Origin: Eshraghiella sp964405265
GTDB lineage: Bacteria > Bacillota > Clostridia > Lachnospirales > Lachnospiraceae
Assembly (NCBI GenBank): GCA_964405265.1
Contig: CAYONC010000006.1
Coordinates: 1-64,000 of the forward strand
DNA: 64,000 bases
Direction: 5' to 3'
The notes beneath the pieces were generated by a model. The model was not told the origin of the DNA. It ran no database searches and was given only the letters and a program-made list of their open reading frames with translations. Below, in pieces: positions 1-8,464 of the stretch. A program made the translations under genes and the position numbers. How positions within the stretch are numbered: the stretch's first letter is position 1; each line of letters opens with the position of its first letter.

Positions 1-46
1 GTAGTCCGTTCACCCTGCCGTGGCAGATGAAAAGTATTTTAATCAT
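1..46 (-). CDS. 5' end of an unidentified gene (truncated by window edge)
   Basis: Only the first 15 codons are inside the window. Reading leftwards from an ATG at 46 they give MIKILFICHGRVNGL. A G-rich Shine-Dalgarno-like run (AAGGGGGGTG) lies just upstream, and the gene follows fruK after 34 bases. The start resembles the first strand and P-loop of low-molecular-weight tyrosine phosphatases (ILFICHGN), but the CX5R arginine is not where that family needs it. The identity is therefore unknown, and the reading frame may be spurious. Confidence 0.3.
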   Translation of the reverse strand, partial: MIKILFICHGRVNGL

Positions 47-80
47 GATTTTTCACCCCCCTTGAAAAGCCATTTGTACT

Positions 81-1034
81 TTAGTGCAATTCCATATATT
101 TTGAGCAGTCAGTATCATTTAATTTTTTAATATTAACCCTTTTAAATACCTCTTCAATTTCTTCCTTTGTCGCTGCATTTTCCGAAAAGGCTCCAGCACT
201 TCCGGCTGCCGTTCCCAGCCTGAAAGCATATTCGTGATTACGCTTTTCCAAATATCCGGCAACATAACCGGCAATCATTGAATCTCCCGCCCCTACACTG
301 TTTACGAGCCTGCCCTCAGGTGCTTCCGCTTCATATATGCTGCCTTCTTCAGTCACAAGAACAGCTCCTTTTCCCGCCATGGAAACCAGAACGTTTTTTG
401 CACCCATTTTCTGAAGCTTAACGGCATACGGTATAACATCCTCCCTTGTATTAAATTTTACTCCGAATATTTCTCCCAGTTCATGATTATTAGGCTTAAT
501 CAGAAAAGGCTCGTATAAAAGTGTATTCATAAGAAGTGCTCCCTCTGCATCAACGACAGTCATTACTCCCTTTCCCTCAAGCCTTTCCATGATAGTGCGG
601 TATATGTCATCAGGCACTCCTTCCGGAACGCTGCCTGAAAGGAACAGGACATCCCCTTCTTCAAGTTTCTCAAGTATGTTTAACATTTTATTAATGCTGC
701 TGCCATCTATAACAGGTCCGCGTGCATTAATCTCAGTACCCTCTGACGACTTCAGCTTGACATTAATCCTTGAATTTCCGTTATACAGACGTATAAACCG
801 GGTATTAACACCCAAATGCTCAAGACATTTTACAATTTCATTTCCCGTAAATCCTGCCGCAAATCCCAGTGCCATATTCTCAATGCCAAGATTCATAAGC
901 ACCATTGACACGTTTATTCCCTTTCCCCCGGGAAGCAGCTGTTCCGTTTCCGTTCTGTTGGTCATCCCCGCTCTGAAATTTTTTACGCTTACCGTATAAT
1001 CCAGGGAAGGATTAAAAGTAACGGTATAAATCAT
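81..1034 (-). CDS. fruK: 1-phosphofructokinase (PfkB family)
   Basis: This 317-residue cytoplasmic ribokinase-fold sugar kinase is predicted to phosphorylate fructose 1-phosphate to fructose 1,6-bisphosphate, the second step of PTS fructose use. Seen: the opening MIYTVTFNPSLDYTV typical of FruK/LacC, the PfkB signature around GGKGINVS (residues about 37-44), and the C-terminal NSVGAGDSMIAGY motif that carries the catalytic Asp and anion hole (about 245-257). The length is normal for the family. A GAGGAG Shine-Dalgarno site lies about 9 bases before the ATG. No fruR or fruA partner is visible in the window: upstream is a purine permease and downstream a truncated gene. LacC (tagatose-6-phosphate kinase) is a less likely alternative. 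Confidence 0.85.
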   Translation of the reverse strand: MIYTVTFNPSLDYTVSVKNFRAGMTNRTETEQLLPGGKGINVSMVLMNLGIENMALGFAAGFTGNEIVKCLEHLGVNTRFIRLYNGNSRINVKLKSSEGTEINARGPVIDGSSINKMLNILEKLEEGDVLFLSGSVPEGVPDDIYRTIMERLEGKGVMTVVDAEGALLMNTLLYEPFLIKPNNHELGEIFGVKFNTREDVIPYAVKLQKMGAKNVLVSMAGKGAVLVTEEGSIYEAEAPEGRLVNSVGAGDSMIAGYVAGYLEKRNHEYAFRLGTAAGSAGAFSENAATKEEIEEVFKRVNIKKLNDTDCSKYMELH

Positions 1035-1062
1035 TTTAGTCAGCTCCTCATATTAAATAACA

Positions 1063-1103
1063 ATACCCCGACATAAATGCTTTTCTGCATCCATGCGGGG
1101 TAT
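1063..1103 (-). terminator. Hairpin between purine permease and fruK
   Basis: ATACCCCG (1063-1070) pairs with CGGGGTAT (1096-1103), with further inner pairing (ATGC/GCAT). On the minus strand the stem is followed by TGTTATTTAAT, a weak T-rich tract. It most likely ends the permease transcript, but it also lies in the fruK leader and could act there. Confidence 0.45.
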
Positions 1104-1119
1104 CCGCGTTATTATTGTT

Positions 1120-2547
1120 TTATGCTATAAGAAAGAACTTAATAAGGAATATCAATGAAATAATATATGTAAGTATTGATACATCCTTAGCCTTACCCGT
1201 AAACACCTTAATTACGGTATATGCTATAAGTCCGAGTCCGATACCGTGTCCGATTGATCCTGATATAGGCATTGCAATAAGCATTAATGCAACAGGAACA
1301 GTCTGACAGATATCATCAAAATCAATTTTCTTCAAGCCGCTGAGCATTAAAATTCCAACATAAATGAGTGCTGCTGATGTAGCTGCCGCAGGAATAATCG
1401 CTGCAATCGGTGCGATAAATATACATGCAAGAAAAAGAATACCCGTAACGAGTGATGTAAGACCCGTACGTCCTCCTGCCTCAACACCTGATGCAGATTC
1501 AACAAAGGTTGTTACCGTTGATGTTCCGGTTACTGCTCCTGCCATTGTTCCTACCGCATCTGCTATAAGCGCTTCCTTCATGTTAGGCATTTCGCCGTTT
1601 TCATCAACCATTCCGGCTCTTGATGCTGTTCCGACAAGAGTTCCTATCGTATCAAACATATCAATGATACAGAATGTTATGACAAGGGTTATAACCGTAA
1701 ACCATCCGATTTCAACAAATCCCTTAAAGTTAAGCTTAAAAAGTGTAGTATCAGCCATATCCTTGAAAGGCGGAATAAATGATGCATCCTTAAGTGATGC
1801 AAACGGATTAATGTCAAGGAAAATAGCTTCTCCTGCCCAGTATACTATACATGAGGCAAGCATTCCTATTAATACGGCACCCTTAACATTCTTACGTGCA
1901 AGGATGATTATTACGAATAATCCGATGAACATTGTTACAACAGAAAGGACCATTGCCGAATATCCCGAACCCATTGATGTCTGTGCAAGACCCGGAGTCA
2001 ATGCGCCGAAAAAGTCTTTCATTACATAAAAAGGTCCGCCTGTTTCGCTGTATACTCCGGCATTAGAACCAAATCCGATATTCATAAGCATAAGACCTAT
2101 TGCAGGAGCAATACCGAGTCTTACTCCCAAAGGAATTGCCTGAACGATTTTATCACGAACGTTAAGTATTGAAAGTATGAAGAAAATGATACCTTCAATG
2201 AGAATAATGCAGAGACCTGCCTGGAATGAACTTACATATGACAATCCCGTGATTGAAGCAATATTTGCAACTACAACGGCAAAGAAACTGTTAAGTCCCA
2301 TACCGGGTGCAAGTGCAAACGGCTTGTTAGCAAGAAACGCCATAAAAAACATAGCTATTGCCGAAGCAATACATGTTGCAAGGAACACGCCGTTCCAAAG
2401 CTGTGTTCCGCCGTTAGCGCCGAAATTTGTAAGCAGGTTCGGATTCAATGCAATGATGTATGCCATTGTCATGAATGTGGTAAGACCTGCAACTATTTCA
2501 GTACGAACGGTTGTACCGTTTTTCTTGAGTTTAAATAGTTTTTCCAT
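1120..2547 (-). CDS. NCS2-family purine (adenine/guanine/hypoxanthine-type) permease
   Basis: This 475-residue polytopic inner-membrane protein is a proton-coupled nucleobase importer of the AzgA/PbuG/PbuO branch of NCS2. Seen: MEKLFKLKKNGTTVRTEIVAG at the N-terminus, then TFMTMAYIIALNPNLL, the usual AzgA-branch opening, about 12-14 hydrophobic segments, and the family motifs FIDMFDTIGTLVG and GTSTVTTFVESASGV in the second half. The ATG at 2547 is chosen because AAGGAGG lies 8 bases upstream. The longer reading frame (to 2625) runs through the leader hairpin and has no ribosome site. The exact base specificity cannot be read from the sequence. Confidence 0.85.
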   Translation of the reverse strand: MEKLFKLKKNGTTVRTEIVAGLTTFMTMAYIIALNPNLLTNFGANGGTQLWNGVFLATCIASAIAMFFMAFLANKPFALAPGMGLNSFFAVVVANIASITGLSYVSSFQAGLCIILIEGIIFFILSILNVRDKIVQAIPLGVRLGIAPAIGLMLMNIGFGSNAGVYSETGGPFYVMKDFFGALTPGLAQTSMGSGYSAMVLSVVTMFIGLFVIIILARKNVKGAVLIGMLASCIVYWAGEAIFLDINPFASLKDASFIPPFKDMADTTLFKLNFKGFVEIGWFTVITLVITFCIIDMFDTIGTLVGTASRAGMVDENGEMPNMKEALIADAVGTMAGAVTGTSTVTTFVESASGVEAGGRTGLTSLVTGILFLACIFIAPIAAIIPAAATSAALIYVGILMLSGLKKIDFDDICQTVPVALMLIAMPISGSIGHGIGLGLIAYTVIKVFTGKAKDVSILTYIISLIFLIKFFLIA

Positions 2548-2572
2548 GTCTTCCTCCTTGGAATATAATAAA

Positions 2573-2598
2573 AAAGTGCTGACTCCCGCCAACACTTT
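2573..2598 (-). terminator. Terminator-like hairpin in the permease leader
   Basis: AAAGTGTTG/CAGCACTTT forms a 9-bp stem (one G-U) with an 8-base loop, followed on the minus strand by TTTTTTATTATA. It ends about 15 bases before the permease ribosome site. It may terminate prfA transcripts, but there is almost no room for a promoter between it and the permease, so transcription of the permease may have to pass through it (attenuation). Confidence 0.55.
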
Positions 2599-2709
2599 AT
2601 AGTTTAACATATTAAAGCATAACATTTCAATCTTTTTTCACATTTTAAGGCATAAAACCATCTGTTTTTATTCTTTAATACTTACACCGTCTCGATAAAA
2701 ACAGTATTT

Positions 2710-3786
2710 TCAGCTTTCACTTTCCATATTGCTTAACTTCTTAGCCTGATCTGCCGCAATACACGCATCAATTATTTCCTGGATATCACCATTCATAATT
2801 TTATCAATCTTATACAGCGTAAGACCGATTCTGTGGTCCGTAACACGTCCCTGAGGAAAATTATATGTTCTTATCTTCTCTGAACGGTCGCCGGTTCCAA
2901 TCTGGCTTCTTCTTGCATCAGCCTCGGCGTCATGAGCCTTACGGCACTCTATATCATACAGCTTTGCACGCAGAAGTGCGAATGCCTTTTCCTTGTTCTG
3001 AATCTGAGATTTTTCCGTCTGGCTGTATATTACGATACCTGTCGGATAGTGTGTAAGTCTCACGGCTGAATCGGTTGTATTAACACACTGCCCGCCGTTG
3101 CCGGATGCCCTCATTACGTCAATACGGATATCTTTTTCATCAATATGCACTTCAACCTCTTCTGCCTCAGCCATCACCGCAACTGATGCGGTCGACGTAT
3201 GAATACGCCCTCCGGATTCAGTTTCCGGCACACGCTGTACACGGTGAACACCGCTTTCATATTTAAGAACCGAATATGCTCCCTGTCCGGTAACCATGAA
3301 CTCAATTTCTTTCATTCCTCCGATTCCGGTTTCATCAGAGTTTACAACCTCAACCTTCCATCTTCTTGACTCGCAGTAATGTGCATACATTCTGAACAGC
3401 TCTGCCGCAAAAAGTGCCGACTCATCTCCCCCGGCACCGGCTCTTATTTCAACAATGACATTTTTATCATCATTAGGGTCCTTAGGAAGCAGGAGTATTT
3501 TTATTTTTTCTTCAAGCTCTGTCACCCTTTTCTTGGCACCATTCAGTTCTTCCTTGAGCATTTCCCGCATTTCTTCATCATTTTCTTCATCTAAAAGCAG
3601 CAGACTGTCCTCAATGTCCCTGTTTGCCTTTTTATATTCCCTGTACGCCTCCACGAGCGGTGTCAGACTGCTCTGTTCCTTCATAAGATTCCTGAAACGC
3701 CTCTGATCCGAAGTAACGTCAGGACTTGAAAGCTCCATGGTTATATCCTCATATTTAATTAATATTTCCTCAAGATTTTCAAACAT
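2710..3786 (-). CDS. prfA: Peptide chain release factor 1
   Basis: This 358-residue cytoplasmic release factor recognises UAA/UAG and triggers peptidyl-tRNA hydrolysis. Seen: the GGQ motif (residues about 231-233, in ASGNGGQCVN) that enters the peptidyl-transferase centre, the RF1-type PxT stop-codon motif as PET (about 187-189, in HRVQRVPETESGGR), and the RAGAGGDESALFA stretch of domain 2. The ATG at 3786 is preferred over one 12 bases upstream because GGAGG is correctly spaced before it. Its first base is also the last base of the prmC stop (TAATG), so the two are translationally coupled. PrmC methylates the GGQ glutamine of this protein, which explains the pairing. Confidence 0.96.
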   Translation of the reverse strand: MFENLEEILIKYEDITMELSSPDVTSDQRRFRNLMKEQSSLTPLVEAYREYKKANRDIEDSLLLLDEENDEEMREMLKEELNGAKKRVTELEEKIKILLLPKDPNDDKNVIVEIRAGAGGDESALFAAELFRMYAHYCESRRWKVEVVNSDETGIGGMKEIEFMVTGQGAYSVLKYESGVHRVQRVPETESGGRIHTSTASVAVMAEAEEVEVHIDEKDIRIDVMRASGNGGQCVNTTDSAVRLTHYPTGIVIYSQTEKSQIQNKEKAFALLRAKLYDIECRKAHDAEADARRSQIGTGDRSEKIRTYNFPQGRVTDHRIGLTLYKIDKIMNGDIQEIIDACIAADQAKKLSNMESES

Positions 3787-4616
3787 TATTTCCTCCATCC
3801 GCAGACTACCCGGTCAAAACCTGCAAGGTCTTTTATTATCCGGATATCCGTGTAATTATTGTCATTAAGCATACTGACCACATCATGTGCCTGATCATAT
3901 CCGGTTTCCATTATGAGAAGCCCGTTTTTTTTAAGATATTTCACGCTCTCCAATACAAGAATCCGGTAAAAAAACAGTCCGTCATCATGCCCGTCAAGTG
4001 CCTCATATGGTTCATGTTTTCTGACTTCGTCATCAAGACCGTCTATTTCATCCGTCCTTATGTAGGGCGGATTGGATATTATGCAGTCATACATGCCTTC
4101 TATACGGTCAAACATATTGCTTTTTATGAAATCAACATTTCCGGCCCGGTTAAGCTTTCTGTTAACCTCTGCCGTTTTAAGTGCTTTTTCCGAAATATCG
4201 GCACCCGTTACATAATGTCCTCCAAGCAGTGCAATACTTATTGCAATACATCCCGAGCCTGTACACATATCAAGTATACGGCTTCCTTCCGGCAAAAGCT
4301 TCAATGCATTTTCGACAAGCACCTCAGTATCAAATCTCGGTATAAGAACACTTTCATTTACCTCAAATTCATATCCCATGAAATATGCCTTTCCCGTAAT
4401 ATACTGAAGCGGCATATGACCTGCCCTTTTTTTAATCATTTCCATATATACAAAATGCCGGGCTTCGTCTCCTTCTTCCTCGGACTTCATGATATATGAT
4501 GTCCTGCTTATTGAAAATGCCTGTTCAAATAAAAGCCATGCATCATTCTCAGCTTCTCTTATTCCGGCATCCTCAAGTATCCTGACAGCTTCCGCAAGAA
4601 TCAGTCTGTGTATCAT
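3786..4616 (-). CDS. prmC: Release factor glutamine N5-methyltransferase
   Basis: This 276-residue SAM-dependent methyltransferase methylates the Gln of the GGQ motif in release factors. Seen: the N-terminal helical domain; the linker PLQYITGKAYFMGYEF; SAM motif I (ILDMCTGSGCIAI); and the catalytic NPPY tetrapeptide (residues about 182-185). The ATG at 4616 follows a GGAG site 8 bases upstream; an in-frame TTG 12 bases earlier is less likely. The gene overlaps the end of the DUF1385 gene by 44 bases and its stop overlaps the prfA start. Confidence 0.94.
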   Translation of the reverse strand: MIHRLILAEAVRILEDAGIREAENDAWLLFEQAFSISRTSYIMKSEEEGDEARHFVYMEMIKKRAGHMPLQYITGKAYFMGYEFEVNESVLIPRFDTEVLVENALKLLPEGSRILDMCTGSGCIAISIALLGGHYVTGADISEKALKTAEVNRKLNRAGNVDFIKSNMFDRIEGMYDCIISNPPYIRTDEIDGLDDEVRKHEPYEALDGHDDGLFFYRILVLESVKYLKKNGLLIMETGYDQAHDVVSMLNDNNYTDIRIIKDLAGFDRVVCGWRK

Positions 4617-5529
4617 TGTTGTCTCCAAAATTATCTTCTAAATACTTTTTCCAGTCAAAAACGGCTTCCACACTTGCAATTCCAACCTCTATCATGTCAT
4701 CATCAGGCTCACGCGTGGTAAGCCTCTGAAGCAGAAGTCCCGGTTTGCTTATTATATCGGTAAAAAGGTTCTCCCTGGTTCCGGCAAGCCTCAGAAGTTC
4801 ATATGATACTCCTGCTATAACCGGAATAAGCACTATTCTTGCGGCAAGCCTGAGCCATCTTGAATCAAACTGCACAAGCATGGTTATAAGTATTGATATA
4901 CACATCACTATCAGCATGAAGCTGGTACCGCATCTCTTGTGTTCCTTAGAGCTGTTCCTTACATTATCAGGCGTAAGCGGCAGTCCGTGCTCAATGCAGT
5001 TTATGCATTTATGCTCGGCACCATGATACATATATACTCTTTTAATATCCTTAATAAGTGATATAAGAACCATATATATTATAAAAATCAGAAGTCGTAT
5101 CACACCTTCAATGAATATTACAAGTGTTTTTGAAGCTATGTATTTTTCAAGTCTCTGAGATATAAAAAATGGTACTGCAACAAAAATACCCAATGCAAGT
5201 ATTACCGATATAAAAACGGTTATTACATTAAAGAATGTATCTGATTTTTTCTTTTCTTCTTCAGTTATGGATGTATCTTCATCTTCCTCATAAAATGATG
5301 ACGAATATGTAAGCGTTGACATGCCAAGGATGAGGGAATCTATAAAATTCACTACTCCGCGTATAAAGGGTATTCTGAAAAATGAAGCCTTCCCAGAAAT
5401 CCCGCTGTATTCTTCTTGTTTAATTACAATGTCTCCGTCAGGCTTGCGTACCGCAACAGCATAACTGTTCTTATTCTTCATCATTACGCCTTCCATAACA
5501 GCCTGTCCGCCAATTCCGGAATATTTCAT
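4573..5529 (-). CDS. yqhQ: DUF1385 (YqhQ-type) membrane protein
   Basis: This 318-residue conserved membrane protein has no established biochemical function. Seen: the diagnostic start (SGIGGQAVMEGVMMK), about four to five hydrophobic segments in the middle, and the DUF1385 signature with several Cys and His residues (YHGAEHKCINCIEHG and EHKRCGTSFML). Those residues look able to bind a metal, which is inference. The ATG at 5529 is preceded by GGGAG; an upstream in-frame TTG is less likely. In many Clostridia this family sits exactly here, between rpmE and prmC-prfA. Confidence 0.85.
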   Translation of the reverse strand: MKYSGIGGQAVMEGVMMKNKNSYAVAVRKPDGDIVIKQEEYSGISGKASFFRIPFIRGVVNFIDSLILGMSTLTYSSSFYEEDEDTSITEEEKKKSDTFFNVITVFISVILALGIFVAVPFFISQRLEKYIASKTLVIFIEGVIRLLIFIIYMVLISLIKDIKRVYMYHGAEHKCINCIEHGLPLTPDNVRNSSKEHKRCGTSFMLIVMCISILITMLVQFDSRWLRLAARIVLIPVIAGVSYELLRLAGTRENLFTDIISKPGLLLQRLTTREPDDDMIEVGIASVEAVFDWKKYLEDNFGDNNDTQTDSCGSCQDT

Positions 5530-5604
5530 ACCATGTCTCCCTTCCAAATTGAAAACGGGTTGAGATTACAAAACCTCAACCCTGTCATTCTTCTCTGCAT
5601 TCTT

Positions 5605-5811
5605 TCAGTTATTCTGAACGCCATATTTTCTGTTAAACTTATCAATACGTCCACGGGCTGCTGCAGTCTTCTGCTGTCCTGTATAGAACGGATGACATTT
5701 TGAACAGATTTCAACATGAATCTCTTCCTTCGTTGAGCCTGTAACAAATTCATTACCACAGTTACATACAACCTTAGCCTGATAATATTCCGGATGTATT
5801 CCTTCTCTCAT
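5605..5811 (-). CDS. rpmE: 50S ribosomal protein L31, zinc-binding type
   Basis: This 68-residue large-subunit protein starts MREGIHPEYY. It has the Cys set of the zinc-containing form (CNCG at residues 16-19 and CSKC at about 36-39) and ends with the basic KTAAARGRIDKFNRKYG tail. It heads the rpmE-yqhQ-prmC-prfA series and has a strong promoter and a structured leader of about 100 bases upstream. In most Firmicutes it directly follows rho; here rho is 5 kb upstream, separated by an envelope cassette. Confidence 0.96.
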   Translation of the reverse strand: MREGIHPEYYQAKVVCNCGNEFVTGSTKEEIHVEICSKCHPFYTGQQKTAAARGRIDKFNRKYGVQNN

Positions 5812-5839
5812 AATTTCACCTCGCTGATATAAAACTCAC

Positions 5840-5869
5840 TATAACTTACCCTTACGGGTCTGTGTTATA
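5840..5869 (-). promoter_or_regulatory. Structured rpmE leader (candidate L31 autoregulatory site)
   Basis: Between the rpmE promoter and its start codon the minus strand forms TATAAC...GTTATA closing an inner ACCC-GTAA-GGGT hairpin with a GNRA-type tetraloop, separated by an asymmetric internal loop. Ribosomal-protein leaders that bind their own protein commonly look like this, and L31 leaders are known from several phyla. Assignment here is inference from structure and position. Confidence 0.45.
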
Positions 5870-5914
5870 ATAACAATTTTATTGATTTGCCATTCATCAC
5901 CGAACAGCTACTAA

Positions 5915-5943
5915 ATTGTAGCACACCTGCTTACTTATTGCAA
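5915..5943 (-). promoter_or_regulatory. Vegetative promoter of rpmE
   Basis: TTGCAA (-35, 5938-5943), exactly 17 bases, then TACAAT (-10, 5915-5920) on the minus strand. The predicted start is near 5908, leaving a leader of about 97 bases before rpmE. Confidence 0.75.
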
Positions 5944-5960
5944 CAGAAATTTTAATCTGT

Positions 5961-7079
5961 TTATTGTTTATTTTTCAGAACATCTGCAAGTGAGTTATCC
6001 TCCGCAAAAGAATTTGCGTTATACAGGAAAAGGACTTCATTTATTTCATATATCTGCATGATGTCATAAATGTTGTCATAAAAATATCTTGGGTCAATTA
6101 CTATTATCTTATCATAATAAGGTGTCAGCATCGGAAGCATACAGTTTGCATAGGAATCTTTTATTATCATCAGATTTCTTCCCGTGCCGGCATCGGTTGT
6201 TATTTCAAGCTGGCTGTAATTTCCTCCCTGAAATACCAGATATTTATCTTTTTCGCTGAGCTTATCCGTATTAAACAGTGTTGCCGTCTTCGTATCGGTA
6301 CCCGTATAATCGACCACATAATGTCCTGCCTCACCGGCGGGCACACAGATTTCTATCCCGTCATAGGTCGAATAAATTCCGCTGTTGGATGCCTGCGTTC
6401 CCTGGAATGCATTGGTTACGTTATAGAACTCATATTCAGACGGTTCAAGTTTTACGGTATCGGCATATTCAAGAAATGCATAATATGCTCCTCTTGTTGT
6501 CCAATGATGGTCGGTTTTGTAAAACATTCCCTCACTACAGTGTTTCCTGAGTGTATCCCTGACATCCACAAATGATATTCTGCTGCCTGACATTTCTTTT
6601 ATACTGTCTATAAATTCATCTTCACCCGACTTTGCGCCGTACGGAAGCCTGTCCTCATATATCAGTGATGAATTCGGCACAAGCATAAAGCTTACTGATG
6701 TACCTTCACATTCTGACGCAAAGCCGTTCACTTCATCGATAAGCTCTTTCATTCTGTCATTGTCCGCGGAAGATTCTTCTGCTATAAGATAGCCGTCATC
6801 CGCTATATACACATCATTTATAAATCTTTTACCCGTAATCCTGAGTGCCGTTGTTTTGACTGATATACACCAGTCCCTTATGGGAAACTGGTCTGCAAGG
6901 TATGTCTCAAAGTCATCCATAAAATCCCCATTCAGTATGGAAGACCATGTTAACTTTGGAAACCCGGCAAGATTTCTGTTTTCTTTTGGAGAAAACACCC
7001 TGTCCCTGCACAGTATCATCCATATGGGAACAACACACAGGAAAAAAATCGTCAGTGTTCTTACGCCATTTTTCCTCAT
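5961..7079 (-). CDS. DHHW-family (AlgJ/AlgX-like SGNH) envelope O-acetylation protein
   Basis: This 372-residue protein has an N-terminal signal anchor (residues about 8-24) and an extracytoplasmic AlgJ/AlgX-like fold. Seen: the family-naming motif DHHW (D190-H191-H192-W193, in KTDHHWTTRGAYYAF) and a serine block KDSYAN (S309), together a plausible SGNH-type Ser/His/Asp set. Relatives act with an MBOAT membrane acyltransferase: the MBOAT passes an acyl group across the membrane and the AlgJ/X/DHHW partner transfers it to a polysaccharide. The MBOAT gene is immediately upstream (14-base gap). A GGAG site precedes the ATG. The acceptor polymer is unknown. Confidence 0.82.
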   Translation of the reverse strand: MRKNGVRTLTIFFLCVVPIWMILCRDRVFSPKENRNLAGFPKLTWSSILNGDFMDDFETYLADQFPIRDWCISVKTTALRITGKRFINDVYIADDGYLIAEESSADNDRMKELIDEVNGFASECEGTSVSFMLVPNSSLIYEDRLPYGAKSGEDEFIDSIKEMSGSRISFVDVRDTLRKHCSEGMFYKTDHHWTTRGAYYAFLEYADTVKLEPSEYEFYNVTNAFQGTQASNSGIYSTYDGIEICVPAGEAGHYVVDYTGTDTKTATLFNTDKLSEKDKYLVFQGGNYSQLEITTDAGTGRNLMIIKDSYANCMLPMLTPYYDKIIVIDPRYFYDNIYDIMQIYEINEVLFLYNANSFAEDNSLADVLKNKQ

Positions 7080-7093
7080 ATATATGTCTCCTG

Positions 7094-8458
7094 TTAAAAC
7101 CTGAAATATAAAAACGGATTGTAGCTTTCACTTACCATAAAGGTTATTGTAAGTGCAAATACCATAATGCATATTATCCATTTTAATGCTGCCGGAAGCT
7201 TTACTCCTTCAAAATCAGTCACCGAAGGTATCCATGCAATAATCATCATTACAATATTGTTAAGCAGCAGGAACAGTCCCGTATCATCAAATCCGATTCC
7301 GTTTCCGCCGAACATTGCTCCCAGATAGCTTATCGATTCACCATAGCTGTTGCTGAAGAAAAATACCCAGCCTATTATTACGATAAAAAAAGTTACAAGA
7401 ATATTAACGAATGAAGGAAGTTTTTTCTGTATTTTACCGTAAACATATTTTTCAAATATTAGCAGAATCCCATAATATGCACCCCACAGCACAAAATTCC
7501 ATGCTGCCCCATGCCACAGTCCGGTGAGAGTCCACACAATCAGAAGATTAATTATGTGTCTGAAGGTTCCTTTTCTGTTACCGCCAAGAGGAATATACAC
7601 ATATTCCCTGAACCATGTTCCTAATGAAATATGCCACCTTCTCCAGAATTCCGTAACACTCTTTGACCGGTACGGGCTGTCAAAATTCTTAGGGAAGTCA
7701 AACCCGAACATTTTTCCGAGTCCTATTGCCATATCCGAATATCCCGAAAAGTCGTTAAATATCTGGAGCGTGTATGCAATGGCACCTATCCATGCCGTAA
7801 AAGCACTTATGCTTCCGACTCCCATGGCAAGCACTTCTGTATGCACGGCTCCGATACAGTTTGCCAATACCGTTTTTTTAAACATACCCTTTACAAACCA
7901 CGGTATTCCTTTTACAAAATCACTGCTCTTAATAAGTCTTGAATTAAGCTGTTCTTCAATATCTTCATACCTTACAATCGGACCTGCAATAAGCTGCGGA
8001 AACATGGTTATGTATACCGCAAACGGAAGAATGTCCTTCTGTGCCCTGCTGTCCCTTCTGTACACATCTATAAGATAAGACATTGCCTGAAACGTATAAA
8101 ATGATATTCCGATCGGAAGTGCAAGCTCCCTGTTCCTTATGGAGGTTCCGAATATACCGTTAATCGTATCAATAAGAAACCCTGAGTATTTAAAATATCC
8201 TAAAATCAACAGATTTACGATTATGGCAAATACAAGTGAGGATTTTCTGTGTCCGTCTTCGATTTCACGTCCGGCATAATAATTAAATAATATGCTCAGA
8301 ATCATCAGAATTACATAAACAGGTTCTCCCCATGCATAAAAAATAAGGCTTGCAATAAGAAGAATTATATTTTTCCACGCTATGTCCTTTATAATATAAT
8401 AAAATATAAATGTAAGCGGAAGAAAACAAAATAAAAATGTCAGACTGCTGAAAACCAT
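7094..8458 (-). CDS. MBOAT-family membrane O-acyltransferase (AlgI/DltB-like)
   Basis: This 454-residue membrane protein has about 10-12 hydrophobic segments and is predicted to transfer an acyl (probably acetyl) group to an extracytoplasmic partner or glycan. Seen: the AlgI-type motif FWRRWHISLGTWFREYVYIPLGG (about 271-293, with H276) and the invariant MBOAT histidine in TGLWHGAAWNF (H316). DltB, the D-alanyl transferase for teichoic acids, belongs to the same family, but no dltA/C/D partner is here. The DHHW partner and SGNH hydrolases favour polysaccharide O-acetylation. Confidence 0.88.
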   Translation of the reverse strand: MVFSSLTFLFCFLPLTFIFYYIIKDIAWKNIILLIASLIFYAWGEPVYVILMILSILFNYYAGREIEDGHRKSSLVFAIIVNLLILGYFKYSGFLIDTINGIFGTSIRNRELALPIGISFYTFQAMSYLIDVYRRDSRAQKDILPFAVYITMFPQLIAGPIVRYEDIEEQLNSRLIKSSDFVKGIPWFVKGMFKKTVLANCIGAVHTEVLAMGVGSISAFTAWIGAIAYTLQIFNDFSGYSDMAIGLGKMFGFDFPKNFDSPYRSKSVTEFWRRWHISLGTWFREYVYIPLGGNRKGTFRHIINLLIVWTLTGLWHGAAWNFVLWGAYYGILLIFEKYVYGKIQKKLPSFVNILVTFFIVIIGWVFFFSNSYGESISYLGAMFGGNGIGFDDTGLFLLLNNIVMMIIAWIPSVTDFEGVKLPAALKWIICIMVFALTITFMVSESYNPFLYFRF

Positions 8459-8464
8459 CTTCTT

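Noticed and set aside
1..46. Low-molecular-weight tyrosine phosphatase start
   Set aside because: ILFICHG fits, but the following RVNGL lacks the CX5R arginine, so the family was not assigned.
1364..2029. 221-residue plus-strand frame
   Set aside because: Antisense to a well-supported permease; low-complexity composition and no ribosome site.
2548..2709. Purine riboswitch ahead of the permease
   Set aside because: The conserved aptamer core sequences and three-way junction were not found; only a terminator-like stem is visible.
5526..5771. 81-residue minus-strand frame overlapping rpmE
   Set aside because: Out of frame with the recognisable L31 protein, and no family resemblance.
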